Made by a program: the position numbers and the translations under genes. Below, piece by piece: positions 1-12,891 of a stretch of DNA of 64,000 bases (position 1 is the stretch's first letter; every line of letters starts with the position of its first letter). This stretch comes from Helopsaltes ochotensis (taxonomy: Eukaryota > Chordata > Aves > Passeriformes > Locustellidae): NCBI GenBank assembly GCA_013400155.1, contig VXBM01000026.1, forward strand, positions 341,542 to 405,541. The letters run 5' to 3'. Below the pieces are notes generated by a model. The model worked only from the letters and a program-made list of their open reading frames with translations. It was not told the origin of the DNA and searched no databases.

Positions 1-3000
1 TTATTAAACAATAAAACCATCTCTTAATATGTGGGTAGTAGGTAGCTAGGGAACCATCTACTATTTTTATATATACAGTCTAGTGAAACTGTAGAGCTGG
101 AAGATCTCAGCCTCTCACACAAAGTTCTTATTCATAAATTGAAGCAATAAAAAAAGCATTTTTCTTTTTGAGCTTCCAATTGGCTTTTTAATTTTAAAGG
201 GACTACTAATGAGAACTATAGAGAATACTCTGTAGTATGAACAGTAGACATGACTGTCAAAACTATTTATGTTCTGAACTCTTAACCATTAAAATAATAA
301 AGTCATAATAAATAATGTCTTAAGCCTTAAGTTATTTGCTTAAGTTTTATAGGAATTGAAGTACATAGAGGTTGAATAATATATATACAGTCTGTATAAA
401 TCATACTTCAGGTTTATTCCTAACATAAGCTCTCCCACTTGAACATTTAAATGTATTTTAAAGGAATAAAAGACAATTCTTAAAATAACTATGTTTATAA
501 GAGTTTATTTTCAATCATTTTTTATCCACATTAACCAGAATTAACACCAGTTTTGTTCTCATTTGGGCAGCACCCTAAAGAAAATTTTTACATCTCTGGT
601 CTTACTTATGCTTCAGATATGGTACCTGACTTTCAGCTTTCAAATATCACCAAGAGAGCTACTATTCTTGGGCAGAGCAAATAAGCCAGGCTATCAGGCA
701 ACAAGACAAAGTAGTACTGCTCCTTTGTCTATAATCTCACAAACTGCAAATAACTACCATAAGATGCTAGGGGAAAAGACCTATTATTTTCACAACTGAC
801 ATTGCTTCATCCTCAACTGTCATGCAGATTTCTTGTTTTTCTAAATCAGATGGAGATAGAGGTACAATTATTGGTAGCATGATGGAAAAAACAAGGACCA
901 GTACAGATGTAACATCTGTCACAGATCCCCCATGTCTGTCTCACAAACTAGCAGAACTTACCTATCAGTTTTCACTGAAGTTAACCAAAGTACTGAACCC
1001 CAAATATCTAAACCAGAAGAACCTAGCAAAGAACTTGAACCTTGCCCTTTCCAGCTTTGAGAGAGTTACAAGCAGCTGGAATCACAGTTGACTAAAGTGA
1101 TACTTCCCCAAGAAACTGAACCTTATCAATGTCCTTCAAATATGAAATGATTTGGAGCAATAACGTATTAAAAACTCAACCTGTACCCTAAATTCAAGCT
1201 AGGTATTATGAAAAGGTACTCTTTTTGCATTCTTAGCAGGAAATCTCATTTACAATCTCATTAAGTCTACCTTTACATTTTGAATTAACCCAAACTTGAA
1301 TCAGGGAAGGAGTCAGTGAAGCTGCTTTCACGGAACAGCTTTCCTCACTCTATTACCAAACCATTGCCTTTGAAGCATTAAACAACACTGTCTCTCCTTG
1401 AAAGAGAGACGTACAAATATTATTCAAGACTTCTGTGAAGAACATACATAATAAACAAGTACTGGAGCCTATGCCACTACCCTCAGGACCTATTTCTACT
1501 AATCCTAGGATCCTCTTGCATGAAGCAATCTCCCTTTGGGCCTTTTGTACATCTAGATATAGTCATTGTGCGCAGTGATTATAGGGCATTAACACATACA
1601 ATAAAGCACAAATGTAATAAACCTCTAGACATACACCATCATGTCAAAACTAAGGTGGATAAGTGAATAAAACTGCTAGCTGAAGGCAAACAGGACAGAA
1701 AGACAGGGGATGCTGGTAAGAAAATATGGCTTTTTTCTTTAAGAGTTTGCCAGACTGGCTGCATTCACCCACAGTCAGTTACAAGGGACTAACTGACCAC
1801 ACAGTCAAAGATATTTCTTGGAAAGAAAAGCTCTCATGCATGGCTACACATAAATTTTAATTTTAATTTCCTCACAGCATCTAAGAATTTGGCTATCTTT
1901 TGCAAATGATAGCATAGACTTAAGCATTTTTTCACTTTTTAGCTGTATTGAAGCACTACCGTATTTCTGATTTTTTTTTTTCAGGGGTAAAGATAACTGA
2001 AAACACATCTGATCCTACCCTCTGCTCTGTGCAATGGCCTTTCATAGACATTTCAATCAGGTTTGGCATTTCCACCCTTACCTTTTGAGGACTCTGTGGT
2101 CTGAGGCCAAGGTAGATGAAGTTCTGATACTGTACAACAGTGGTAATGAATCTTTTTGTTACCTAGAGCAAAGTCTATTTTATCTCATGGTGCTGGCAGC
2201 CTGAGAAAACTTCTGATGGTGTCAAACCTAGTGACAATAGCCACAGTAATGTTTCAGAAGAAAACAGCAAATGGAGTTCATTCATGCTGAAAGTGGAGCT
2301 TTATTATGACTCTTCTAAAACAATAAAATGAAAAGCCCCGTCAACTAAAGTTCACTGCAAATCTCAGTACTTAAGCCATCCAGGCTTTTTTCCTTTTATT
2401 TTTTTAACCATTTTCTGTCAAAAAGAAAACCTTTATAAAAGTTCCAGAACCTGTGTAACATTTAAACGTTCCTGAACAGAATTTTATAGAGCTACTCTTA
2501 TGGATTTTCTCCCAAGAATATTTGTAATGTATCTGAAAACAGGATGCTCTCAGTATAGCAGGTAAATTTGAAAAGAGAAAAGAAAAAGCACACAAACCCA
2601 TCACACCAATGCCACATTATACACTACAGACTGAAAGATATCAACAATTTTCCTGAAATTCAAATACCCCTAGCCTAGCCATTAGTTTTGCTGATTACCC
2701 TTTGCCAGCCATGCCTCTGAGTAGTCTCCTTGAATACTTTGAATGTTCCATAAAGTATGTTTGAAACACCATGACACCTCTTTAAATGATATTCACATAT
2801 GGCAACAAGCATTCCTCAACCAGAAAGGAAATGAGAATACAAGTTTTATAGAGAAATGTTTACACTTCCCTGTGTTCCATAAGACCTAGGAAAATCCCAG
2901 GTTTTTCTTCTTTGTGAAGAAAAATCTCAAAGACAGGATATATGTAAATGTATCCCTGCACTTTGAATCCTTACCATTTCATTAGATGTAGTACAAATAG

Positions 3001-4095
3001 TACAAGAAAAAAAGGAATGCTAACAAAAAAGGGCACTTTGAACGTGTCGTTGAAAGACACAGGCAAATATTAAAGAGTACCTCTTGAAATCATCCTGAAA
3101 GGAAAGCGTTTCAGAAAGAATATCATCCCAAAAGAACAAGAAATCAGCAGGCGTCAGAAAGAGTCAGGACAGCCAAGGAGTCCCCTGGACTGAAAACACC
3201 CTCCTCATTCAACACCACTCAAAAGAAACTATTTGATTTTTTTTGTGTAACAAAATATTATACTGGTTAAATAACACAGTTCTCTCTGACAGCTACTTCC
3301 TATTCAAGAATGTACTTTTTTGTCCTCTTTTCTTTTAATAAAGTATTTCCTTTTAACAGTTTTAACTGATTTCATTAAAATGCAGTAGTAATTTTTCATT
3401 TTCTACTCCAATATCAATAATCATCATGAAGGACAAAACTATAAATAAAGGAAAAAAATGAATTCCTACCACATTAAAGGAATTCTGGAAGAGAGGTTAA
3501 AAAATGGCTTTCTTAAAGAAACCATGGTTTTTATATATACGATGTCTTATTTTAGTATCAGATTTCACAGACCCTTGTGGGCTTTAAATACATATGTTTA
3601 GAAAAATGAAGTAATGACTGTGCTACAGTCAAAAATGTACTAAACCCAAGAAAAACATTGCCACAGAATGTGCAATGTATAAAATGGAAAAAAAAAAAAC
3701 ACCCCACCCTTCCAAATATTCTTGGCTTCAAGGTGGGTGAAGCTTACTCCTCAAGGAAAAAAAAATTCTTAAGGTGGAAAGTAAAGTGACTATGCTGAAC
3801 AAGACATAGTCAATAATCACTGAATGCCTTTTGGCCTCTAAAACTTAATCACTCTACACAAGGGACCTGTATGAAATTATCCCAAGTTCTCTTGTTTAAT
3901 TTGGCTTTTTAATTGGCCAGTCTCCACAACTTTCCCTGTAGTGTTCTAAGAATATCTTGTGTGTGCACGTATGTGTTATTGATATACAAGTGGTTAATCA
4001 AATGCAAAATAAAAAATACATGCCAACCCACCCCACCCACTCCTTGTCACCCCCCAAAAAAAGTTATAGCTATTTTTAAGAACATTCAGCTCCAC
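1..4095. other. Intronic DNA, nothing recognised
   Basis: A+T-rich sequence with only short open frames and short homopolymers. An 89-residue frame at 822-1091 lacks any recognised motif. No repeat family was identified by eye. Confidence 0.6.
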
Positions 4096-6300
4096 CTAGT
4101 TTTATGCTCTCATATTATTTACACTGGTAGGAACTTGCAGAAGTTATCTAGCCCAACCTTCTCCTCAAAGCAGGGCCACTTGGTTCTCAACCTTGTCCAC
4201 TCAAGTTCTGTGCAATCTCCAAGAATGGAGACTTCACAGCCTCCCTGGACAACCTTCCTCCCATGCTTAACTGCTCTAACTAGGTAAGTGTTTTTCTTAG
4301 TATCAAATCAGAAAGTTTGATGTTTCAATTTGTGTCTGCTGCCTCCCATTCTTTGCTTCTCATGCTGTCACTATGCAATCTCCAAGAAAAGCCTGGCTCT
4401 GTCTTCCCTACGCACTCCTATCAGTTAGCAGTGGAGTGCCACAGGATCCCCCTGAGCCTTCTCTTCTGCTGTGTGAACAAGCCCAGCTCTCAGCCTCTCC
4501 TCATATACCATATGCTCCAGCCTCCAGCCATCTTGGTGTACTTTCATTGGACTCTGATGTAGCAATCTGTTTCCTGGAACAGCGGGCCCAAAACTGGATA
4601 TGGTTCTCCAAATGCAGTCTAAAAAGTGCTGAACAGAGGGGAAGGATCAGTTCACTTGGCCTGTGGGCCACAGTCCTGCTAACACAGCAACCATGGGCTT
4701 GCCCTTCTTTGCTGCAAGGGTACATTGATGGACTAATAGCTGCCTTGTTAACCACCAGGACTCCCACATAATTTTCTGCAAAGCTGATTCCTGCCCTGTT
4801 AGCCCTCAGCCTATACCACCACAGATTACTGTGTTCCAGATGAAGAAGTTTGCCTTTGCCTGTGTTGAATTTCACAAGGTTCCTCTTAGCACAGTTTTCT
4901 GCAGTCTAGATCCCTATGAACTACAGCCCAGTCTTCAGTGTACCTACTGCTTCCTCTAAACCTGCTGCATGTGCACTCTGTCCCATATTCTAGGCGTTTA
5001 ACAGCAACATTACCAGTAACAGCCTCGGTATCAATGTGTGAGCAACATCACGTAGTAACCAGTCACCAGCTGGAGTTAGCACCTTTGATCAAAACACTTT
5101 GGGGCCTGAAGTCAAAGCAAATTTCCATCTACCTTACTGTCCACTTATTGAGTTCCTATGTCATTGATTTGCTGTGAAGATACTATGGAAAATGATGCCA
5201 AATATCTTGCTGAAGCCAAGGTCAAAGATATCCACTGCTGTCATCTCATGCACAGAACCAGCCATCGGAACATAGAAGGTGAAGAGGCTGGCCAGGTATG
5301 ATTTGCCTCTTCTCACTCATACTGGCTTTCTACCACACTTGCTAGGTTCTTTGTGCACTACAACAAGCCATTCTCATTCACCAAGGAAAATAAAACAGCC
5401 TTCCTGGACCTTTTTGCCCGCAGTTTGACCAAGGCGGTCACCAACCTTCATGCATTCAACCAAACCCTCCTTGTTCACATGTAACAAGTTCAGGAAGCAC
5501 ATCACCTGCATCAAGAAATTTTCTTTCAGGAACGTCCTGGTTTGCTTGTATCCCCCACAACTATTGTGGTCTGCAAGGTGCCCAGCAGTTACTTTAAGGC
5601 CTCATCAACTTCTTGGCAGATGGTCAGCAGCAGATGTTTACCCAGCAGTACTCATGTTGTTCTGCCTCAGGCTGAGTACTCCTTCCAGAGCAAAGCACTG
5701 TGCACTCCCACCCCTCCTTTGCATGCACAGTAGCATCCTATTGTGTGCATTATGTCCCCACGGTTTGCAACCCTAAGGTGCTCTGAAAGTGTGCAGAGAC
5801 TGCATAAAGAAAGTACAATGTTTCTCTAATTATGTTTTTCCCCAGACACTTCCATGATGCTCCGCATGCCTTTACTTCTCTTTAAAATCCAGCAACCTTC
5901 ACACTAAGTAGCTGCTTCAAAGCCCTCCAGAAAACAAGACTGAGATTGTCAGCAAAGATGCCTTTGCCATGCTCCATCTTATAAATCCTGTCCCTATTCA
6001 GTAGTCCTTATTCCTCAAAGGGGGTGCTACGGCTTTGCCTGTGACACCAGTCATGCATCCAGAGTTGGACTTTATGGATGTGTCCTCTGCCACCTGAGCA
6101 TTTCCACTTCACGGGCAGGATTGAGAAAAACACCACCTGAGCATTTGTGCCCTTCACCCTTGCCACCACTTTTAGCATACTTGGGCTCACCCAGTAGTAT
6201 CATGGAAACAACATGGTTGAACGCCAAGGGGTGAAGTCTGAGGGTTGGACAACCCTCAGAGATGTCCATCTGCAACATCTGTGACTCAAGTACTCAACAA
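4096..6300 (-). mobile_element. Ancient, nearly full-length CR1 LINE relic
   Basis: Read on the minus strand the order is CR1-like throughout. The 3' end is near 4.1-4.27 kb (first-aid phrases of the CR1 tail such as TCTAGCCCAACCTTCTCC on the plus strand). A reverse-transcriptase C-terminal relic around 4.6 kb translates to LPLCSALFRLHLENHIQFWA, compare the younger copy's PLYSASVRPHFESCVQFWA at 35.3 kb. RT sequence follows near 5.2 kb (plus strand TTGCTGAAGCCAAGGTC), then endonuclease-region sequence near 5.6 kb, then ORF1-region sequence near 6.0-6.2 kb. Many stops and indels break all frames, so this is old and inactive. Subfamily not assigned. Confidence 0.75.
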
Positions 6301-7330
6301 GAAGTAAACCTCCAGCTACAGCAAGTACACCAGGTTGGAAGATGGGTCTTGATATGATCTCAAGTAACCGTCACCCTGATCTTCCTCTTCATGTACACAA
6401 CATGGCTTAGCCTCAGCTGGCTCTGACTGTCTCCTCTGACAATCCTACTGACCTCCCTCCAGTGCAACACATCTATCCTTCTCCGTAGGCAGAGAAGCTT
6501 TCTTCCATTGCCAGAAGTCTTAAGTTTCCATCTTCCCAATCTTAGGAGTCTCTATCCACAGTGAGCTTATGACTACATCAGTAGTCCACAACCAGTAAGT
6601 AGCCAACAAAAGCTGTCTGTCAGAACTGACAGAGTCAAATGCCTCCATAGGCTGGCCCTGACATGCTGCAGTGTACCACTGAAGTTCCCAGAAGCAGAAG
6701 CTCCCAGGACATTTTCCCTGAAACTTGCTCAAGAAGACTGGAAACTGCTGCAACTGCTCCTTCTCTGATAAGCTGCCTCTGCTGGAGATCTGCAACAAAG
6801 TGACAAAATATACTGCAAAAGAACAACAGGACTTCTGAGCTGCTGCACCACCCACAGAGGAAGCCCATGCAGCATCTGACAGCGGCATCATTAACTCTGT
6901 TGCACAATGAAAAAGGGAAAAAAAAGCAAGAACAAAGTGTTGCCAGAAAACCACTGTGAGCCAGGCCTAATTCAGAAGACGGAGTAGGATTCCTACTTTA
7001 TCATGGGATAGCAGGACTATAATCCTGATGCAAGTCACAGCTTCCAGCCACACTCCTCCCCTGATTGATTAGAAGAATTTTCAGCCTTTCTTATCATCCA
7101 CAGCAGGGAGTTCTGTTACCACAGCTGTAATGGTTACAAGACACCACCCTGCAGTTATGCCAGCAATAGTGCATTTCTGTACCTTTTTGTAAGGCCACAG
7201 AGCAGTTTCTGGCTTCACCAACAAGGTTTACACCAGTATTAGTCAATACTGGACTCGTGTAACTTTCTATCAGCTCTGCCACTCAAAATAGCAGCTTGAG
7301 TGACTTCCCTCTAAGGCAGACCATGTTCCC
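6301..7330 (-). other. Possible 5' continuation of the old CR1; otherwise unassigned
   Basis: Composition (about 47% G+C) continues that of the adjoining CR1 and differs from the A+T-rich intron to the right, so the element's 5' end may extend to about 6.96 kb. I cannot match individual motifs with confidence. A 144-residue open frame at 6520-6954 on the minus strand has no recognised domain and is probably incidental. Confidence 0.35.
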
Positions 7331-7399
7331 GCCTCCATGACATGTTCTCCCCCCACATCCTTTTTTTTTCTTTATTTAAAACTTGATTATTTCCCCAAA

Positions 7400-7870
7400 C
7401 AGCCGTGTGAATGCTTGTGCCAGCATCTAGGGAGGTGGGCAGCCCAGAACAGGAAAAGCAGCTTGGAGAGAACAGGATTATTCTTTCGGCTACAATATTG
7501 GTTTACAGTAACTGGAGAAGGATGGCCTCAGACTGACACAACTGGTTCCCATTTCAGACTCCTCAGAGCAAGGCCTGTATTTCACCTTTTGTCGGCTACG
7601 GCACCGCGCTCCCTCCAGCCGCTCCCGACCCTACGCGCCAGATGCAGCTGGCTCGCCTCAGCCGTAACCCCTTGGGTTGCTGCATCTGGCGCCGGAGGAC
7701 GCAGAGGAGGGGAGAGGTGGGGGTACCACCCTGCTGAGGGAGAGCAGAATTACCAAGCTTGATGGAGCCCCACACGCCCACACGTTCCTCTGCTGGAGCC
7801 TTTTGTCGTGTTCCTGGCTCTCTCACATGATTTCGATGCAATTTCCCAGTCGCTGCCACTAAAACCAATT
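7400..7870. promoter_or_regulatory. GC-rich islet with paired E-boxes in intron 2
   Basis: Within A+T-rich intron this segment is G+C-rich and holds clustered CpG at 7590-7720. A perfect 14-base inverted repeat (7635-7648 GCGCCAGATGCAGC and 7679-7692 GCTGCATCTGGCGC) with a 30-base spacer places E-boxes CAGATG and CATCTG on opposite strands, plus CAGCTG at 7645. E-boxes of this type bind bHLH activators. An enhancer or minor alternative promoter is the inference; a degraded repeat is the alternative. Confidence 0.35.
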
Positions 7871-8699
7871 GCAACTAAATTTTAAAAACTTGAAGATAGG
7901 CCTATAAACATACATCTCCTTCTTCCTTCCCCCAGTAATGAAAACATAACACAAAAGGCAAAGGACAACATGCTGTTAAGAACCTATTCAAATTAAATTC
8001 TAAAAGGCATGTGATATATGTCAGTGAAAACTCTTAAATTATGGCAAGATTTAACCACTTAAGGAAATAATAAAAGAGCACTGCCAAGCAAAGTACTATA
8101 TAAAGAACTTTACTAAGTACTACACAGTTTAACACCATTCTTTACATTTTTATGAGAATTATGTATTTTTTTCATATCAGAAATCTTAAAATCTTTAATA
8201 TATTACTGAATGTTGAGCTACCAGGCTGTAATATGACATTACTTTATTAAACAATATTTCATCCTGATAGAAACAACAGTGTGAAAGTAAATTCCTATGC
8301 TGAACTTGAACTGATTCCTTTTTTCTTTTTTACTATCAAAAATCCTACTCAGTTATCCCAACTAAACTGGTTCAATAACTTCACCTCTTCCTAAAAACTG
8401 ATGCATGCCAACATGCTGGCCTGCCAGAGCTTACTATGCCATTTGAGCCACACCACTCAGCCGCCTAAGTAATCAGTCCAAATCAGTAATAGAGTTCTTA
8501 ATGCTTATTTCTTTGGAAAATTTTACCTGGAAATAATGTATCTATTCACTGAATGGCAATGCTGAAACCAAAGTTGAGTTATTTTAATATAGGGATTTTA
8601 CCACTTTTACTTGATGGAAAATAATTTCAAATAAATTCAAACATTTTAACTTTGCTGCTAAAAACATTCAGCAACAGATTCCTCCACCACAGTGAACTT
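7871..8699. other. Intronic DNA, nothing recognised
   Basis: A+T-rich spacer between the GC islet and the polypyrimidine tract. No repeat or motif worth naming was seen. Confidence 0.6.
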
Positions 8700-8703
8700 G
8701 ATT

Positions 8704-9173
8704 GGACGTCATTCCTTTTCATTATTTTATTCCCCTTATTTTCTTTTCTGTCTGCTTTTCTTCAGGTTTTTCCCTTATTTTTCTTCTTCTTCTTCTCATC
8801 TTCTCCCTATTTTTATTCCTCACTTTTTTCTCTCTCCCACTATACACTTTTCTTTCCCTTTTCAATTTCTCTCTTCTTTCCTTATCTTCTTCCCTCCTTC
8901 TTCTATGTTCTATTCATTCTTTTCTGCTTGCTTTCTTACTTTTCAATGTTTACTCTTTTGTTTCCCTGTATTTATTTTCTATCCTTTTTCTTTCTTCCAT
9001 TAGTCCCTGTTTTCTTATTTTCTCTTTTCTCAGTTTTAGTTTTCTTTCTTCTTTTTCACTTCTCTCTTCCTTCTCCTTTCCTTACTTTATTCCTTCTATC
9101 TTTATTCCTCTAATTTCTCTTCTCTTTACCTTATTTGTTCCTCTCTTTTTCTCCCTTGCTTTTCCTTTCCTCC
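8704..9173. repeat. Polypyrimidine tract, left part
   Basis: About 470 bases of almost uninterrupted C and T on the plus strand (TTCTT, TCCC and CTTTCC blocks in irregular order). The long frames rich in F, S, L and P across it are low-complexity artefacts. The tract resumes at 9891 after the LTR, so it was one tract before insertion. In the ASXL3 transcript it would be purine-rich. Confidence 0.9.
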
Positions 9174-9890
9174 TGTGGTGGGTTTGCCTTGGCCAGCAGC
9201 CAAATGCCCACTCAGCCTTCCCCTCCCCAACAGGAAACAGGGAGAAGAGGGGATGAAAAACCTGTGGGTTGAGATAAAGACATGGAGATTGCTTACAAGT
9301 TACAGTAAGAGGCAAAACAGAGTCAACTTGATGAAAATGTATTTATTGCCAATTAAAAAAGATCTGGGTAGAGAGAAATAAAGACAAAAAAATTTAAAAC
9401 AACAGCTTTCCCCTTACAGGGTCAACCTTGCTCCATCATTCCCAATCCTTCCACCTTTCCCATGCTGAGTTGCACTGAGGGATAGGTGTTACACTCGGTC
9501 CTCAACTGCTTCTCTCTGCCACTGATTCCTCCTCAAATTTTTTCTCTGCTCCAGCTTGGACTCTCTGTGGGCAACATCTCCTTCAGGAAATAGCCAAGTG
9601 TCCCAGTGTCATGTCCTCCACTGGCTGCTGTGCAGATATCTGCTCTGGTGTGGCCCTCCACAGCCTGCAAGGGATCCTCTGCTCTGGTGCCCAGAGTGCC
9701 TCCTTCCTTCCTTCTTCTCTGGCCTTGGTGTTCATACCACTGTTCCACACTCTGTTTTTTACCCTCCTGTTCTGCCTGAGTGCTGGTTTTGCCTTTTTTT
9801 AAAATACGTTACTCCAGAGGCACCATTCTCTCAGCCTCAAGGCTGTGTCTGGTCCTGTAGCCCCACACTGCCAGAACAATGTCATGAACA
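9174..9890 (-). mobile_element. Solo LTR of an avian endogenous retrovirus
   Basis: On the plus strand the segment starts TGTGGTGGGTTTGCC and ends ...ATGAACA, giving TG...CA ends. It follows a recognisable avian LTR layout: GCC-rich start, GAGATAAAGACATGGAG, a TTTATTGCC block (a polyadenylation signal AATAAA on the minus strand), and CTGCTCTGG...CTCCACAGCCTGCA units. The polyadenylation signal implies minus-strand orientation. The flanks CCTCC and CCTCT could be a degraded 5-bp target duplication, though both lie in pyrimidine-rich DNA. No retroviral gene remnant adjoins it, so it is a solo LTR. Family name not assigned. Confidence 0.75.
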
Positions 9891-10050
9891 CCTCTTCATT
9901 CTGTCTTTTCATCTTCTTTTACTTCCCTTTCCTTTCTCCTTTATCTTTATACTTTCCCATCTTCTTTGCTTCCTATCTCTTTTCTCTTCCTTACTTTTCT
10001 CTCAATGTCTTCTCTCTTTCTCTCCTGCCCTCCCCGTCTTCATCCTATGA
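9891..10050. repeat. Polypyrimidine tract, right part
   Basis: The C/T-rich sequence continues beyond the LTR and fades near 10050. It is the other half of the tract that starts at 8704. Confidence 0.85.
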
Positions 10051-12867
10051 CTTCTTGTTCTGATAAAAGAATTGTATTTCTTTTAAAGCAGAAATATAAA
10101 ATATACTAAACCTCTTTATGAAGCAAGAACAATTGAAATCCCTAAATTTAATTTTAGTTGTGTCCATTTCTATTCAAAACCAAAGAAAGCGCAACATATC
10201 TTATGATTTTTTATTCACCAAAGTTCAGGAAAATCTCCACAGTTTCTTTGTTCCTTCTCTCCAGTTTTCAATTGGGATATAACTTGTAACTGAAGGAATT
10301 CAGGATTTTGAAACTAAATGTCAAAGTCTGGCACAATTATGCAGAAGCCACATGCTTATTTTTAACATCCAAAACATTGCAACCAATCCAAAAAGGGGAA
10401 AGCTAGAACATAAAAGAACAACCTATTTCTACACCTTCAATTCACATTCAAGGAAAAAAGAATAAATTTTAAAATCTGTCATATCATGTGAGAGAATAAA
10501 TGAATAAAAAGAATCATTCCTTTCCTTGAAGAAGACTTTTCTCATTATTCTTGTACTTGAAGAGTCAATCAGAACTTAAAAATGTTTTACTCAACCACCA
10601 AAACAAGCAGAAAAATCAAACATATAAACAATAAGGAAGCTGAGAGTAATCATGAATATAATTAGATCTGATGCAAATTATTGTTTTCTAGCAATACTTA
10701 TTCCTAGAAAAACAGTTGTATAAGCAAGACCATACTTTCACGTTAAACACTAAAATAAATGTAACTTCTACAACTTCGCTGACTAACACATGCCAATTAT
10801 GTGCGTAAAATATTTTTGTTAAGAGCCCTTGCCTGTAAGAAAAGCCTGAAAATAAACACAGAATGGGCAATCACAGTACACTCTGTACCTTTTACAAAAT
10901 AGCAATGCATGATTCATTGTATTGTGTCAAATTAAAATATTTGTGTTGATGTGAAATGTTTAAGTTATACTTGTAGTACGTAAGGGAGTTTAACTTGGCA
11001 AAACAGCATAGCAATTTTTTTTTTCCTTCCCTCAAAGGACCAAGCAGATACTTTTATTTTTGTGTTTTAACTTACTCCAGCTGTTGCAAATTAGTCTATT
11101 AGTAGATCTCCTTATTCTTCTTTGACTTAAGACAGCTCCTTAAGTCTGGAACTCGGATACTTAAGTTTCTATTTAACTTATAAATAGAAGTCAATCTAAT
11201 TTCAAAACGTCACATACAATGTTTTCAAATTATAACAAAAGAAACCATCAAATATTTTGTGAAAATATAGCATTGGTAACAAAACTAAAAGTTTTGGACT
11301 AGTCACTTTTGATAGCCACATCATTCCACCTGAAAGGAAAGTTGCTTAAGTCCTTATTAACATCCCTTTGAATGAAGGAGCTGAGCCACACATAGCTCAG
11401 TATATCATTTGACTGAATGATATTTTGATGCAATAGTTCACATTTTTATCGGGGTACTACTACAAACACAGAAAGATCAATCATTGGACTAGGTTTAGTG
11501 ATGTTAGCCTTGGACAAAAGGGACAGACAGCTAGCAGTACAAATATACTTTGAAACTGCCGAATTTTCGGTGATCGAGGAAAGATTCCCCGATGGAAAGC
11601 AAGCAGTCTTTAACAAAACAAAATAAAAAATAAAAGCAAAACAACAATTTCCTGCTTGTCATATATTCTTTACGCTGTCTTCTCAAAAACCTCCTTGCTG
11701 TCACTTATGGATCATAGTTTTTTTCCTTTGTGACAACTGTAGAGGACATGTTACTTTTTACACAATGATTTCATGTTTGATAATGCTTACCTAAAGTATT
11801 TAGCAGTCTAGAAAACAAAAACTCCAGATGTACTGGTAACATAAAAAAAAGAAAGGAAGGAATAATAAGTATTAGGGGCCATTTGCAAGAGAGTATAGTT
11901 GTCTGGATCCCACACTTTTTTGGTTGCTAATTAAATAAAAAAGCATGCCAATGAATCTCTGAATAGTGCATCTCCATGGATTCTGATAGCAAATAACTGG
12001 ATCTTAAAGCAAGGTTATTGAAACATTAATGATGCAGCAGTATCTATGGATGCTGCAAGATCCTAAATAGGGTGACTCAGCTATGTGCACTTGTTTTTTT
12101 CTTGCTGGAAGGTAGTACTTACTGAAAAGAGCTACTAGAACCCATTTTCATTTCCTCATATTACAAATACAATGAAAACCAAAGGAAATGAGGGAGAAAT
12201 CAATTTGTCCTCTTTTAGCTATTGAGGGCAAACAGCAAAACAGTTCTTGATGATCATTTGAGCTCTTTCCCATACTCAACTCTTGGAATAACTGAGCAAA
12301 GGTTGTATCTGATTATAATTTTGTGATTTAGAATTTATATGCATATAAGGGCATGTGTACATGTACAGTGGTGAATTTGTGTCTGTAGGTGTTACTTACA
12401 TGCTCAAGCCTATAAACACAATTTCATACATGCAGTTTCTAAGTTCTTTTATTTATACTTTCCTTTGAGGTATTCATTTTGGGCCTCAGTTTTCTTTTTA
12501 GTATCGTAAATATCTGTCAGCCACACAATGACTGGTTATAGCATACAGCTATAATAAAACAGACTTGGTGACAAATGCAGAGTTCATTGGGATTACAAAT
12601 AGAAGACAGCTTTCTAAACTGCTGAAAGGAAAATCAGATCTTGAATAAAACATTTCTACTTCACATGACAGTACATAAGCAAGCAAAATATGTTCAGGTA
12701 CTTTTTAAATTCTGTTTTGAAATTACAAGGATGCATGTAATTTAATTTCACAGTAATTGAGACTACCTACGAGACTCTAACAAAATGGAATTGCTATCAG
12801 CTAGCCTTACAAAAAAAAAATAAATTCCTGTATGTAAAATATTTTCTGGATAGTTATACCTGATCTT

Positions 12868-12891
12868 TTTCACTGTCCTCGGACAGTGAAA
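12868..12891. repeat. Short near-perfect palindrome
   Basis: TTTCACTGTCC is followed after two bases (TC) by its exact reverse complement GGACAGTGAAA. The arms are 11 bases. A cruciform or a dimeric protein site is possible; function unknown. Confidence 0.7.

Noticed and set aside
6520..6954. 144-residue minus-strand frame
   Set aside because: No recognised domain; lies in the probable 5' part of an ancient CR1.
8652..9256. Long overlapping frames (up to 184 residues) rich in F, L, S and P
   Set aside because: They arise from the polypyrimidine tract; three frames of the same DNA are all open and low complexity.
9174..9890. A complete provirus
   Set aside because: Only one LTR is present, with the pyrimidine tract on both sides and no retroviral coding remnants.
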